64,000 nucleotides of DNA from JANQNX01 sp040217095 (GCA_965229565.1 OZ245888.1:1674001-1738000), one strand, 5' to 3'. Positions 15,398 to 23,570 are shown, numbered from the stretch's first letter. The notes: generated by a model from the letters alone, not told the origin. Numbers and translations are program-made.

Positions 15398-17671
15398 ATG
15401 CCCAGGAAAAAGAAAGCAAGCCGCAAGAAAAGACCATCACGTAAGTCCACCCGTAAATCCTATTTGAAGCGCTGGATCTGGCAGCTACTCGTCATTGGTG
15501 TCTGCGTGTTCCTGTCATATTGTGTCTGGCTGGACTATCAAATCAAAAAGGAATTTGAGGGCAAGCGCTGGTCTATACCTGCGAGGGTATATGCACAGCC
15601 AACCGAGTTATATATTGGTCGGCACTACGATCAGAACAAGCTCGTCACAAAACTTAAAGAACTGGGTTATAAACCTGTGCGTATGCTGCAAGGGCCAGGG
15701 CAATATGGCGTCAATAATGATTTGGTGAACTTTTACCTGCGTGATTTCAGCTACTGGGACGGTAACGAGGAATCAAAAAAAATCAGTGTCAGATTTACGC
15801 AACAATACGTGGCCTCGATCACTGACCTGGATACGGGTAAGAAGTTACAAATCATTCGACTCGAACCTGTTCTGATAGGGAAAATATTTCCACTGCATGA
15901 TGAAGACCGGGTCCTGGTTCACCTCAATGATGTTCCAGAGACCCTGGTTGATGCCCTGATAGCGATCGAAGACAGGAATTTTTACCAGCATCACGGTATC
16001 GACCCAAAGGGTATTTTGCGCTCGCTATTCGTTAACATCGTATCCGGCAAGATTGCACAGGGCGGCAGCACGCTGACCCAGCAGTTGGTAAAAAACCTCT
16101 TTTTAACTCGTGAACGCACTTATACACGCAAGATCAACGAGATGTTAATGGCGCTCATGCTTGATTATCACTATTCCAAGGAGAGTATTCTCGCAGCCTA
16201 TGTCAACGAGATATTCCTGGGTCAACATGGCGCGCGTGCGATACATGGTTTTGGCACGGCAGCGGAGTTTTATTTTTCCCGCCCATTGAATGAACTGAAT
16301 CTTGAGCAGGTTGCCTTGCTGGTGGGCATGATCAAGGGCCCCTCTTATTATAATCCGCGTCGTCATCCTGAACGTGCCCGACAAAGGCGTGACCTGGTCC
16401 TGGATGCGATGCTGGAACTGGATTATATATCTGCAGCACAACATGAACGGTCGACGAAACGTTCTTTGCGGATCTCGGACAAGCCAAGCTGGAGTAGTGC
16501 CAAGTATCCGGCCTTCCTGGACCTGGTCAGGCGACACTTACGCCGTGATTACGAGAATACGGATTTACGTAATGAAGGGCTGAAGATTCATACCACTCTC
16601 GATACCGAGATGCAGGATACCGTTGAACGAAGTGTGCAGGTCAGTTTGCAACGACTGGATTCGTTGGCCAATTTCAAACCGGATACGCTGGAAACTGCGG
16701 TGGTTATTGCCAGCCAAAATGATGGTGAAGTCATGGCACTGCTTGGTGACCGTGATCGTAACCAGAATGCATTTAACCGGGCACTGGATGCAAAACGACC
16801 GATTGGTTCGCTGATTAAGCCGGCGATATACCTGACAGCATTAGAGTCACCCGGTAAATACCACGTATTATCTGCACTTGATGATTCACCTGTCAGCCTG
16901 GTGCAGGATAATGGTCGCACCTGGACGCCAAGAAATTACGATAACCTGACGCGCGGCAAGGTGCCCTTGCTACGCTCTCTGGCAAAATCCTATAACCTTT
17001 CAACTGTTCGACTGGGACTGGATGTTGGACTCGAACGTGTAATCAAGACTTTACGCAATCTTGGCATTAGCGGTGACATTCCCCGGGTGCCAGCATTGCT
17101 GCTCGGTGCGCTGGACCTGTCGCCCTATGAAGTGACACAGATGTACCAGACCATTGCCAGTGGTGGCTTGCAGGTACCGCTCAAGACGGTACGCGCCGTG
17201 TTCGATAGTGAAGGGCAGCCACTAAAAAAATATGACCTGCAGGTGCGTGAATACCTGAAGCCGGAGGCTGCGTTCCTGACGCAGTACCTGTTAACCCAGG
17301 TGGTGGAACAGGGCACGGCAGCAAGATTAAAACGTGAGCTGCCATCACTAATGCCGCTGGCTGGTAAGACAGGTACGACCAACGATTTACGTGATACCTG
17401 GTTTGCCGGGTTTGGTGACCGTCTGCTCGGCGTGGTGTGGGTTGGCAGGGATGATAACAGTCCGACTAAATTAACCGGTTCTACCGGTGCCATGCAGGTC
17501 TGGCTTGGTATAATGAAACAGCTGAAACCGGTGCCCTTGATGTTACTTCCACCGGAGAATATTGAATGGCAGAGTCTGCCTGATCTTGGTAATCCACCCG
17601 GGAGTTGCAGTCAACGTGCGAATTATCCCTTTGTAAAAGGCACAGCGCCTCGCACGGTAAATTGTTTTTAA
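15398..17671 (+). CDS. mrcB: Penicillin-binding protein 1B (bifunctional glycosyltransferase/transpeptidase)
   Basis: A 757-residue class A PBP that polymerises glycan strands and cross-links peptides. A very basic cytoplasmic N terminus (residues 1-28) leads into one membrane anchor (about 29-48), then a UB2H-type domain (about 60-150), the GT51 domain with catalytic Glu near 190 in IEDRNFYQHHG and the GGSTLTQQLVKN motif, and the transpeptidase with SxxK serine near 470 (GSLIKP), SYN near 532 and KTGT near 656. The UB2H region is where LpoB docks in E. coli. The small TPR lipoprotein following at 17690 might be an outer-membrane partner, but this is speculative. Confidence 0.95.
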   Translation: MPRKKKASRKKRPSRKSTRKSYLKRWIWQLLVIGVCVFLSYCVWLDYQIKKEFEGKRWSIPARVYAQPTELYIGRHYDQNKLVTKLKELGYKPVRMLQGPGQYGVNNDLVNFYLRDFSYWDGNEESKKISVRFTQQYVASITDLDTGKKLQIIRLEPVLIGKIFPLHDEDRVLVHLNDVPETLVDALIAIEDRNFYQHHGIDPKGILRSLFVNIVSGKIAQGGSTLTQQLVKNLFLTRERTYTRKINEMLMALMLDYHYSKESILAAYVNEIFLGQHGARAIHGFGTAAEFYFSRPLNELNLEQVALLVGMIKGPSYYNPRRHPERARQRRDLVLDAMLELDYISAAQHERSTKRSLRISDKPSWSSAKYPAFLDLVRRHLRRDYENTDLRNEGLKIHTTLDTEMQDTVERSVQVSLQRLDSLANFKPDTLETAVVIASQNDGEVMALLGDRDRNQNAFNRALDAKRPIGSLIKPAIYLTALESPGKYHVLSALDDSPVSLVQDNGRTWTPRNYDNLTRGKVPLLRSLAKSYNLSTVRLGLDVGLERVIKTLRNLGISGDIPRVPALLLGALDLSPYEVTQMYQTIASGGLQVPLKTVRAVFDSEGQPLKKYDLQVREYLKPEAAFLTQYLLTQVVEQGTAARLKRELPSLMPLAGKTGTTNDLRDTWFAGFGDRLLGVVWVGRDDNSPTKLTGSTGAMQVWLGIMKQLKPVPLMLLPPENIEWQSLPDLGNPPGSCSQRANYPFVKGTAPRTVNCF

Positions 17672-17689
17672 TCACTGAATTTTTACATT

Positions 17690-18175
17690 ATGAATATGAA
17701 TAAGTGTCTTTATATTGCTGTTTGTTTAATCACACTGTCGGCCTGTTCCCAGCAGCCGACAAAATCAGAGGCCTTGATACCGGTAGAAGAGCGCTATGTC
17801 CCTGCTGAAAGCAGTACAACAGCAAGTCCCGCCTATAGCGTAGATAATGTACAGCCTACGGTAATAGCGACCCTGGTCGATGAAGCAAACGCACATGCTG
17901 CTGCGGGAAATACAGACAAGGCTATTGCATCGTTGGAAAGGGCATTGCGGATTGAACCGAAAAACGCGCTACTCTGGCACCGTTTTGCAGCTATTCGATT
18001 ACAGCAGCATAACTGGCAACAGGCCATTGCCCTGGCCAGGAAGTCGAATGCCCTTGCGAATGATAACACCGCGCTTAAATCACAGAACTGGTCGATTATT
18101 GCCCGTGCCTATGAGGGACTTGGCGACCTGGAAAAAGCCAAAGAAGCACGCCAGCGACAACGGCTTACCGGCTAG
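17690..18175 (+). CDS. Small TPR lipoprotein downstream of PBP1b
   Basis: A 161-residue lipoprotein with lipobox LSACS near residue 19, a Ser/Thr/Pro linker and two to three tetratricopeptide units from about 60 (ANAHAAAGNTDKAIASLERA, then a unit starting near ALLWHRFAAIRLQQHNW, then a partial third). TPR lipoproteins usually hold protein partners at the inner face of the outer membrane. It lies 18 bases after mrcB, so the two are likely co-transcribed and may work together in wall synthesis, as LpoA and LpoB do with their PBPs; sequence similarity to Lpo proteins was not seen. The start could also be the ATG at 17696. Confidence 0.75.
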   Translation: MNMNKCLYIAVCLITLSACSQQPTKSEALIPVEERYVPAESSTTASPAYSVDNVQPTVIATLVDEANAHAAAGNTDKAIASLERALRIEPKNALLWHRFAAIRLQQHNWQQAIALARKSNALANDNTALKSQNWSIIARAYEGLGDLEKAKEARQRQRLTG

Positions 18176-18440
18176 CACCTTTCGGTATCTTGCCTTTCAG
18201 CATGTAGGCAAACGCAATGATCTCGGCGATTGCGACATACAATTCCCTGGGTATTTCTTCACCGAGTTTTAGTCTCGAAAGGACATTAACCAGTTCAGGT
18301 TCTTCCCTCACTGGAATATTGTGTTCTGCTGCAATCGCAATAATTTTTTCAGCAATATCGTTATTGCCCTTGGCTGAAAGTCTCGGTGCGGTTTCGCCAT
18401 TATAAAACAAGGCCACTGCCTTTTTTGGTTGATCGTTCAT
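18165..18440 (-). CDS. FlhB C-terminal-like (YlqH-type) protein
   Basis: A 91-residue soluble protein matching the cytoplasmic C-terminal domain of FlhB/YscU export-switch proteins (AVALFYNGETAPRLSAKG, then IPVREEPELVNVL). The FlhB self-cleavage motif NPTH is replaced here by YNGE, so autocleavage is not expected. Stand-alone forms of this domain commonly sit next to a FliK-like gene. Its ATG overlaps the stop of the upstream fliK-like gene by four bases, so the pair is coupled. No other flagellar gene is in the window. It converges with and slightly overlaps the TPR lipoprotein. Confidence 0.85.
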   Translation of the reverse strand: MNDQPKKAVALFYNGETAPRLSAKGNNDIAEKIIAIAAEHNIPVREEPELVNVLSRLKLGEEIPRELYVAIAEIIAFAYMLKGKIPKGASR

Positions 18441-19732
18441 AGCATAATATTAATGAGGTTGGTTTCCTGTTGCGGCCCAGATTTTTCTTCCAACAGTTGA
18501 ATATGTTGCACCTGTTTTAATTGCAGGCCCTTGTTATGTAGTCTTTCATCTAGCCTGTTTAAGTTGGTTGCGATTAATTCATCGATATTATTTTCGTGCG
18601 ACCAGAGCGCCACGTTCATTTCTGAAACGAACATTGATACACGTGCAGAAAGGTTGCCACCGGATTCGAACTCAATACGCAAGTTTACCGTCCAGTTTCC
18701 CTGTGTCTCTTCGTTCTCGTCATTGTTCTTGCGTTGCTCGAGATCCAGTTTGACCAAATCCAGTTCATCCTGGTCCTTGACCGGGATTTCAAAGCTCCAG
18801 CCTGTTAAAGGCTGTCCGTCAGTGACGATTGCTCTTGCCTGGTTTGTTTCGATGCGTGCAAGCGCGGCTTCGACCTGTTTTCCCAATTGTTCAACATCCA
18901 CTTGTTTGATGACAAGCGGGACGGGTGCCGATTGTCTATTGTGTGCTGCTGTCTGCGTTGTAGTCACAGCCGCGGCTCCCGTTGTGGAATATTTTTTTGT
19001 CACGCCAGCAACTTCGCTAACTAAAGCATGCGCAACCTGGGGACTGACTGATGCTGATGTTGTCGCTACCTGTGTAGCAGGTTGTGCCTGTTTAATGACA
19101 CGTGCGAGTTGTAACAGGTTCGCCTTGAGATCAGTGCCGGGTAAAACCGGGACTTGCTGTATCGGCGCTCTTGCTAGTGTAGCCGCCGGGGGTTGTGGCT
19201 TTGCCTGGCTCAGTAATTTGGCTTCCAGGAAAAGACCCGAGTCCGTCAATGCCGATTTTACGCCCTGGCCGGTGTTCAGGCTTTTCGGTGTCGGTAGTGT
19301 GTCGATTAATTTTTGCAGCTGCTTCTTAACCGGTGCCGGTAATGCTGCAACGACCCCCTGTGCCTTTACCTGCACCTGCTTCAGGACGGCATTCATTTTT
19401 TCGAGGCCAGCTTGTCGCGGTAACGTCTCGCGCAACAGTTGTTGTTGTAACTGAAAGCTACTCGGCGGGTTTTGCTGTACCACTTTCAGGATGGCGGGGT
19501 TGCCATTATCCATGACCTTGAGCGTCAGTTTTTCGCCCGGCTTAAGCGCGACAGGTTGCTGCGAACGGGCCTCGATTAACTGGTCCTGGACCTTTAACAG
19601 CAGGGTATTTCCTGGTCTGCGTTCTACCACGGAGGCGTTGAGCAATTTTCCAACCAGCCAGTTTTTCAGGTCGACAGGCGGCGTCGACCGCGACGGTTGC
19701 AGCCGTGATAACAGCGTCGATTGGATATTCAT
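18437..19732 (-). CDS. FliK-like flagellar hook-length control protein
   Basis: A 431-residue protein whose N-terminal two-thirds is Gln/Ala/Pro/Thr-rich and of low complexity, and whose C-terminal 110 residues (GWSFEIPVKDQDELDLVKLD onward) form the FliK C-terminal domain. FliK measures hook length and triggers the FlhB substrate switch. Partnering with the FlhB-like gene immediately downstream fits that logic, but the site is far from any flagellar cluster, so this may be a divergent paralogue (YlqG-like) with another role. The disordered N-terminal region and its length are typical of the family. Confidence 0.78.
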   Translation of the reverse strand: MNIQSTLLSRLQPSRSTPPVDLKNWLVGKLLNASVVERRPGNTLLLKVQDQLIEARSQQPVALKPGEKLTLKVMDNGNPAILKVVQQNPPSSFQLQQQLLRETLPRQAGLEKMNAVLKQVQVKAQGVVAALPAPVKKQLQKLIDTLPTPKSLNTGQGVKSALTDSGLFLEAKLLSQAKPQPPAATLARAPIQQVPVLPGTDLKANLLQLARVIKQAQPATQVATTSASVSPQVAHALVSEVAGVTKKYSTTGAAAVTTTQTAAHNRQSAPVPLVIKQVDVEQLGKQVEAALARIETNQARAIVTDGQPLTGWSFEIPVKDQDELDLVKLDLEQRKNNDENEETQGNWTVNLRIEFESGGNLSARVSMFVSEMNVALWSHENNIDELIATNLNRLDERLHNKGLQLKQVQHIQLLEEKSGPQQETNLINIML

Positions 19733-19847
19733 GCCCTGCTAGCGGCAAAACAGGATAAAACTTGAGTGAGAACAGTATGTTATTTAATTACATGCGTCAC
19801 AGGGAGACGTTTTGAAAACATCGGTGCGCATCTAGCTTTGACGAATA

Positions 19848-21215
19848 TCAGGAATAACACTCGGCTGTATAGCGCCAGGCCTGTTCAGGGGGCTCGTCAG
19901 CGGCAATGCCGGCCTTTTGTTTCAGCTCTGAAAGGAATCGGGCGGGTTCAGTTATTGATTCCCATACCGCTGGTAAAAAGGTTGCCCGGCGAGTGTTGCT
20001 TTCGATGATCAAACCGTCAATACCCGGACGTAATTGTTTTACCAGGTCTTGTTCATCTGAAAATTCCAGCCGGGTAGCCGGGGTTAAAATCGAGAGACTG
20101 ATCTCGATGTTCGCGAATTCTTCCTCGCGCAGTGCAGGAAAACGCGGATCCGAAAATGCCGCTGCATGAGCATAGTAGGCAGCCGCCTCGATTAGCGGCC
20201 GGTCAGCCTCGGTATTACCAATACATCCCCGTAGCTGCTTATTCAGCTTTAACGTGACGAACATGGCGTAGCGACCGGTCAAGGGTGCTGTATAGTCATT
20301 GATATCCGGTTGCACGGCCTTATTGCCATGTAACCCCTGCTTAATGCTGTGTCGCATGACGTCGAACACGATGTCCTTGTCATTACCGCATAAAATCAGC
20401 TGCTCGTGCAGGGCATATGCCCCGTAGCCCACGACCTTGTCACGCGGCCCCGCGGTATCGCCCGAGTTGCGCAGATCGAGTGTCTGTATGGTCATGTTTT
20501 TTTGCCGTGCCAGTTTTAGCAGGCCACGCATGGGCATGCAGCCACAGGCCTGTTCCGGGCCCAGTTGCGGCCAGGCAAACGATTCGATCAACTCTGTTGT
20601 TGCTGTATCCAGCTGCCTGGCGAGCTGGTAATCATGGTAGTGGCTCAGGTCCGAGCTGATGACCACCAGTGTTTCCGGGCCTCCCCAGAGTCGTTCCAGC
20701 ACGAGCTCAACCTGTTCCGGACTTGCATTACCCACGACTATTGGCACCAGTACAAAATCATCCAGGATTTTTTGCAGGAACGGTAACTGTACCTCAAGAC
20801 TATGTTCGTCACGATGCGCCGCATCGAGGTATTCCACAAACGGCAGATCAGCAATATCTGCCAGGGCATGGGTATCCAGCGTAATGTTTCCCAGTGGCGT
20901 AGCAAAATGCGTATTCGTGGGCAGGGCCATGCCCTCAACATAGACCCTGTGTGCCGGGCCGAGTAAAACCACACGCTTGATAGCTGCACGCTGTCGTAAC
21001 AGGTTGGCATAGGCGCTGGCGGCCACGGCCCCGGAATATACATAGCCCGCATGGGGCACGATGATCGCCTTGGGTGGTGAAATCTCGTGGATGTCGGCCT
21101 GCAGGAATTGATCGATGTCAGTGTCCAGCTGGACAGCGTTGCCGGGATAAAACACCCCTGCCACGGCGGCCGGTCGTATCGATGTGCGTGCCTGGTTGTC
21201 CTGTAAGCGGGCCAT
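19848..21215 (-). CDS. amrB: AmmeMemoRadiSam system protein B-A fusion (MEMO1 + AMMECR1)
   Basis: A 455-residue fusion. Residues about 10-270 form the MEMO1-like domain (AGVFYPGNAVQLD, IVPHAGYVYSGAVAA, LGPAHRVYVEG and SSDLSHYHDY, whose His residues bind metal). Residues about 280-455 form the AMMECR1 domain (MFVTLKLNKQLRGCIG, SDPRFPAL). In many genomes these are separate proteins A and B that occur with a radical SAM enzyme; that enzyme is encoded divergently 72 bases away at 21288. No firm reaction is assigned to the system here. The fusion itself supports physical association of A and B. Start ATG at 21215. Confidence 0.9.
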   Translation of the reverse strand: MARLQDNQARTSIRPAAVAGVFYPGNAVQLDTDIDQFLQADIHEISPPKAIIVPHAGYVYSGAVAASAYANLLRQRAAIKRVVLLGPAHRVYVEGMALPTNTHFATPLGNITLDTHALADIADLPFVEYLDAAHRDEHSLEVQLPFLQKILDDFVLVPIVVGNASPEQVELVLERLWGGPETLVVISSDLSHYHDYQLARQLDTATTELIESFAWPQLGPEQACGCMPMRGLLKLARQKNMTIQTLDLRNSGDTAGPRDKVVGYGAYALHEQLILCGNDKDIVFDVMRHSIKQGLHGNKAVQPDINDYTAPLTGRYAMFVTLKLNKQLRGCIGNTEADRPLIEAAAYYAHAAAFSDPRFPALREEEFANIEISLSILTPATRLEFSDEQDLVKQLRPGIDGLIIESNTRRATFLPAVWESITEPARFLSELKQKAGIAADEPPEQAWRYTAECYS

Positions 21216-21287
21216 AATGAACTAAAATATGAGTAATGAGGATAATTATAGTAACTCTGTATACTGACTTGAAAGCGAAAGGTAACA

Positions 21288-22373
21288 GTGACAATGCAAA
21301 CTAAAGTGCCAACGCGTTACTGGCATCGTCTCGATGACGGTCGCATTCAGTGCGATCTATGTCCTCGAGCCTGCAAGCTGCACAATGGCCAGCGTGGCCT
21401 GTGTTTTGTCCGTGAGTGTGAGGATGATCAAATCATATTAACAACTTACGGGCGCTCCAGCGGTTTTTGCGTCGATCCGATAGAAAAAAAACCGCTGAAT
21501 CACTATTACCCCGGAAGCTCGGTATTATCGTTTGGCACGGCGGGCTGCAACCTGGCCTGCAAGTTCTGTCAAAACTGGGACATCAGCAAATCCAGGGAAA
21601 TGGATACACTGGCAGATAGTGCCAGCCCGGAGCTTCTGGCGTCAACGGCCAGAAAACTTGGCTGTGAAAGTATCGCCTTTACCTATAACGACCCGGTCAT
21701 TTTTCATGAATATGCCATCGATGTGGCCCAGGCTTGTCGCGAACAAGGCGTCAACACGGTGGCCGTGTCTGCCGGTTATGTGTGTCCGGAACCGCGCACC
21801 GAGTTCTATGCACACATGGACGCGGTCAATATTGACCTTAAGGCCTTTACCGAGCGTTTTTATCATAAAATCACCGGCAGTCACCTGGCACCGGTGCTGG
21901 ACACATTGCATTACATCAAGCATGAAACCGATGTATGGCTTGAGATCACAACACTGCTGATCCCCGGCGAGAATGATGACCAGGCCGAGATCGAACAGAT
22001 GACACAGTGGATCATGAGCGAACTGGGCCCGGACGTGCCGTTGCATTTTTCTGCCTTCCACCCCGACTGGAAGATGCTGGACAAGTCGCAGACACCACTG
22101 GCCACGTTACAGCAGGCACGTGCTATCGCCATCGGGAACGGCCTGCATTATGTCTACACGGGCAATGTGCATGATGAGGCCGGGGACACGACATACTGTC
22201 ACAACTGCGGTGAACCCCTGATCATTCGCGATTGGTACTGCATCAAATCATGGCGTTTAAACGAGGCAGGGCAATGTCCCAAATGCCAGCAAACCTGCCA
22301 CGGTAAATTTCACGACAAACCTGGCGTGTGGGGCGCAAAAAGAATGCCGGTTCGCCTGCATGCTGTCGCCTGA
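21288..22373 (+). CDS. amrS: AmmeMemoRadiSam system radical SAM enzyme
   Basis: A 361-residue radical SAM protein with the CxxxCxxC cluster motif in GCNLACKFCQNWD near residues 86-94, and an AmrS-typical N-terminal cysteine set (CDLCPRACKLHNGQRGLC). The C-terminal part has two CxxC pairs (CHNCGEP and CPKCQQ) that could hold a rubredoxin-like zinc or iron site. It resembles pyruvate formate-lyase activating enzymes, but no formate-lyase partner is near. The start may be GTG 21288 or ATG 21294; the AAAGG at 21278 suits either. Its transcript ends just before the promoter of the metY operon. Confidence 0.9.
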   Translation: MTMQTKVPTRYWHRLDDGRIQCDLCPRACKLHNGQRGLCFVRECEDDQIILTTYGRSSGFCVDPIEKKPLNHYYPGSSVLSFGTAGCNLACKFCQNWDISKSREMDTLADSASPELLASTARKLGCESIAFTYNDPVIFHEYAIDVAQACREQGVNTVAVSAGYVCPEPRTEFYAHMDAVNIDLKAFTERFYHKITGSHLAPVLDTLHYIKHETDVWLEITTLLIPGENDDQAEIEQMTQWIMSELGPDVPLHFSAFHPDWKMLDKSQTPLATLQQARAIAIGNGLHYVYTGNVHDEAGDTTYCHNCGEPLIIRDWYCIKSWRLNEAGQCPKCQQTCHGKFHDKPGVWGAKRMPVRLHAVA

Positions 22374-22403
22374 TAAATGATGTCGCTAGTTAACTGATTC
22401 GTG

Positions 22404-22432
22404 TTGAAAATACTCAGCTTGCCCTGTAGTAT
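22404..22432 (+). promoter_or_regulatory. Strong sigma-70 promoter of the metY-rimP-nusA-infB unit
   Basis: TTGAAA at 22404-22409 is separated by exactly 17 bases from TAGTAT at 22427-22432. The discriminator that follows is GCGCGC, the GC-rich type seen in stringently controlled stable-RNA promoters. Transcription would start near 22439 and run through the tandem repeats into the initiator tRNA. Both elements are seen; control by ppGpp is inferred. Confidence 0.7.
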
Positions 22433-22499
22433 GCGCGCTCTCTGATACGGGGTGAATTGGCCGAGATTAGCCAGCATTCCTGTGTTGATAAGGAACAGT

Positions 22500-22790
22500 T
22501 GCGGGGTGGAGCAGTCTGACAGATAGTCGGGCTCCCGGCATCGTAAAGTTCCGAAGGTCGCAGTAGCGGCCTGTATAGAAGAAGCTTTAGAACAGTTGCG
22601 GGGTGGAGCAGTCTGACAGATAGTCGGGCTCCCGGCATCGTAAAGTTCCGAAGGTCGCAGTAGCGGCCTGTATAGAAGAAGCTTTAGAACAGTTGCGGGG
22701 TGGAGCAGTCTGACAGATAGTCGGGCTCCCGGCATCGTAAAGTTCCGAAGGTCGCAGTAGCGGCCTGTATAGAAGAAGCTTTAGAACAGT
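22500..22790 (+). repeat. Three perfect 97-bp tandem repeats derived from initiator tRNA
   Basis: Units 22500-22596, 22597-22693 and 22694-22790 look identical base for base, and the real tRNA starts in the same phase at 22791. Each unit begins with the first 19 bases of the tRNA, keeps most of the D region, GTCGGGCTC of the anticodon arm and CCGAAGGTCGCAG, but replaces the anticodon loop with a 16-base segment and lacks the T arm, the 3' acceptor strand and CCA. A 30-base tail (CTGTATAGAAGAAGCTTTAG plus AACAGT) joins it to the next unit. The units cannot fold as tRNA. The remaining gap before them (22374-22499) holds only the promoter and leader. No gene is encoded. Confidence 0.92.
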
Positions 22791-22867
22791 TGCGGGGTGG
22801 AGCAGTCTGGCAGCTCGTCGGGCTCATAACCCGAAGGTCGCAGGTTCAAATCCTGCCCCCGCTACCA
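22791..22867 (+). tRNA. metY: Initiator tRNA-fMet (CAT anticodon)
   Basis: A 77-base tRNA with encoded CCA. The acceptor arms TGCGGGG and CCCCGCT leave an unpaired U1-U72 position; D arm GAGC/GCTC has the A11-U24 pair; the anticodon stem has the three consecutive G-C pairs GGG/CCC around CTCATAA; T arm GCAGG/CCTGC encloses TTCAAAT. The open 1-72 position, the A11-U24 pair and the GGG/CCC stem are the initiator hallmarks. The usual bacterial mismatch is C1-A72, so U-U is a variation. It precedes rimP, the same place as metY of E. coli, and is expected to be processed from the operon transcript. Confidence 0.97.
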
Positions 22868-22946
22868 ATTACGCATAGTTAACGTCATGCCGTGCCGCTG
22901 TCGTCAATGAATGCGATGGAGACAATGCCTGCGGCAGGGTCTTCTA

Positions 22947-22972
22947 AAAGCCCCTTTTCAGGGGCTTTGTTG
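22947..22972 (+). terminator. Terminator 1 between metY and rimP
   Basis: AAAGCCCC at 22947-22954 pairs with GGGGCTTT at 22961-22968 around TTTTCA, followed by GTTGT. The T tract is imperfect, so partial read-through into rimP is plausible, as known for the E. coli metY-nusA operon. Confidence 0.65.
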
Positions 22973-23060
22973 TATTGAGGCATGTCGCCAGTAATGCCCG
23001 GGTAAATTGGCAGTTTTAGTAATACTGTCTATAATTACTGCAAATTTTGTGGTGTAAACA

Positions 23061-23090
23061 AAATGGGCTTCTGGCCCATTTTTTATTTTC
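23061..23090 (+). terminator. Terminator 2 abutting the rimP start
   Basis: AAATGGGC pairs with GCCCATTT around TTCTG and is followed by TTTTTATTTT; the T tract ends six bases before the rimP ATG at 23096. This is a good intrinsic terminator placed in the leader of rimP, so expression of rimP-nusA-infB must depend on read-through or on a promoter between the two hairpins. No clear promoter was found there. Confidence 0.7.
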
Positions 23091-23095
23091 GGCTT

Positions 23096-23551
23096 ATGCA
23101 TAGACAAAATCAGGCTTTATTCGAATTGTTTGAGCCGGAAATCTCGGGGCTCGGTTATGAATTACTCGGACTGGAGATGGGCCAAAACGGACGTGGCTCC
23201 CTGTTAAGGGTGTATATAGACAAGGATGACGGGATTACGCTGGATGACTGCGTGCTGGTCAGCCAGCAACTAACCGGCCTGCTGGATGTGGAAGACCCCA
23301 TACAGGGCAAGTATGACCTTGAAGTGTCATCGCCTGGCCTGGATCGACCACTATTTAGCCTGACACATTTTGAACGTTTTACAGGTGCAACGGTGAAGTT
23401 AAAGCTGCATACAAAACTGAATGAAAGACGTCGTATTGTCGGCGTGATTATAGCTGTCGAGAACGACAATGTGTTGCTCGACTGTGACAATGAAGAACTG
23501 GTCGTGCCATTTAGCCTGATTGAACAGGCAAGACTCGTTCCGGAAATTTGA
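23096..23551 (+). CDS. rimP: Ribosome maturation factor RimP
   Basis: A 151-residue protein needed for 30S subunit maturation. The N-terminal alpha/beta domain (LFEPEISGLGYELLGLEM, LRVYIDKDDGITLDDC) and the signature DLEVSSPGLDRPL are clear, followed by the small Sm-like C-terminal domain. The ATG at 23096 (MHRQNQALFELF) is chosen because the in-frame ATG at 23063 lies inside the terminator hairpin. There is no good ribosome site before 23096, which may mean weak or regulated initiation. It is followed 20 bases later by nusA. Confidence 0.94.
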   Translation: MHRQNQALFELFEPEISGLGYELLGLEMGQNGRGSLLRVYIDKDDGITLDDCVLVSQQLTGLLDVEDPIQGKYDLEVSSPGLDRPLFSLTHFERFTGATVKLKLHTKLNERRRIVGVIIAVENDNVLLDCDNEELVVPFSLIEQARLVPEI

Positions 23552-23570
23552 ACTTGTAACGGTATAACAG

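Noticed and set aside
18531..19454. 307-codon plus-strand ORF opposite fliK
   Set aside because: Cys/Ser-rich composition typical of antisense reading of Gln/Ala-rich protein; no motif.
22310..22735. Minus-strand ORF of 141 codons with repeated peptide units
   Set aside because: It is simply the 97-bp tRNA-derived repeat read on the other strand; no ribosome site and no protein-like composition.
22500..22790. CRISPR array
   Set aside because: The units are contiguous perfect tandem copies without unique spacers, and they resemble tRNA-fMet.
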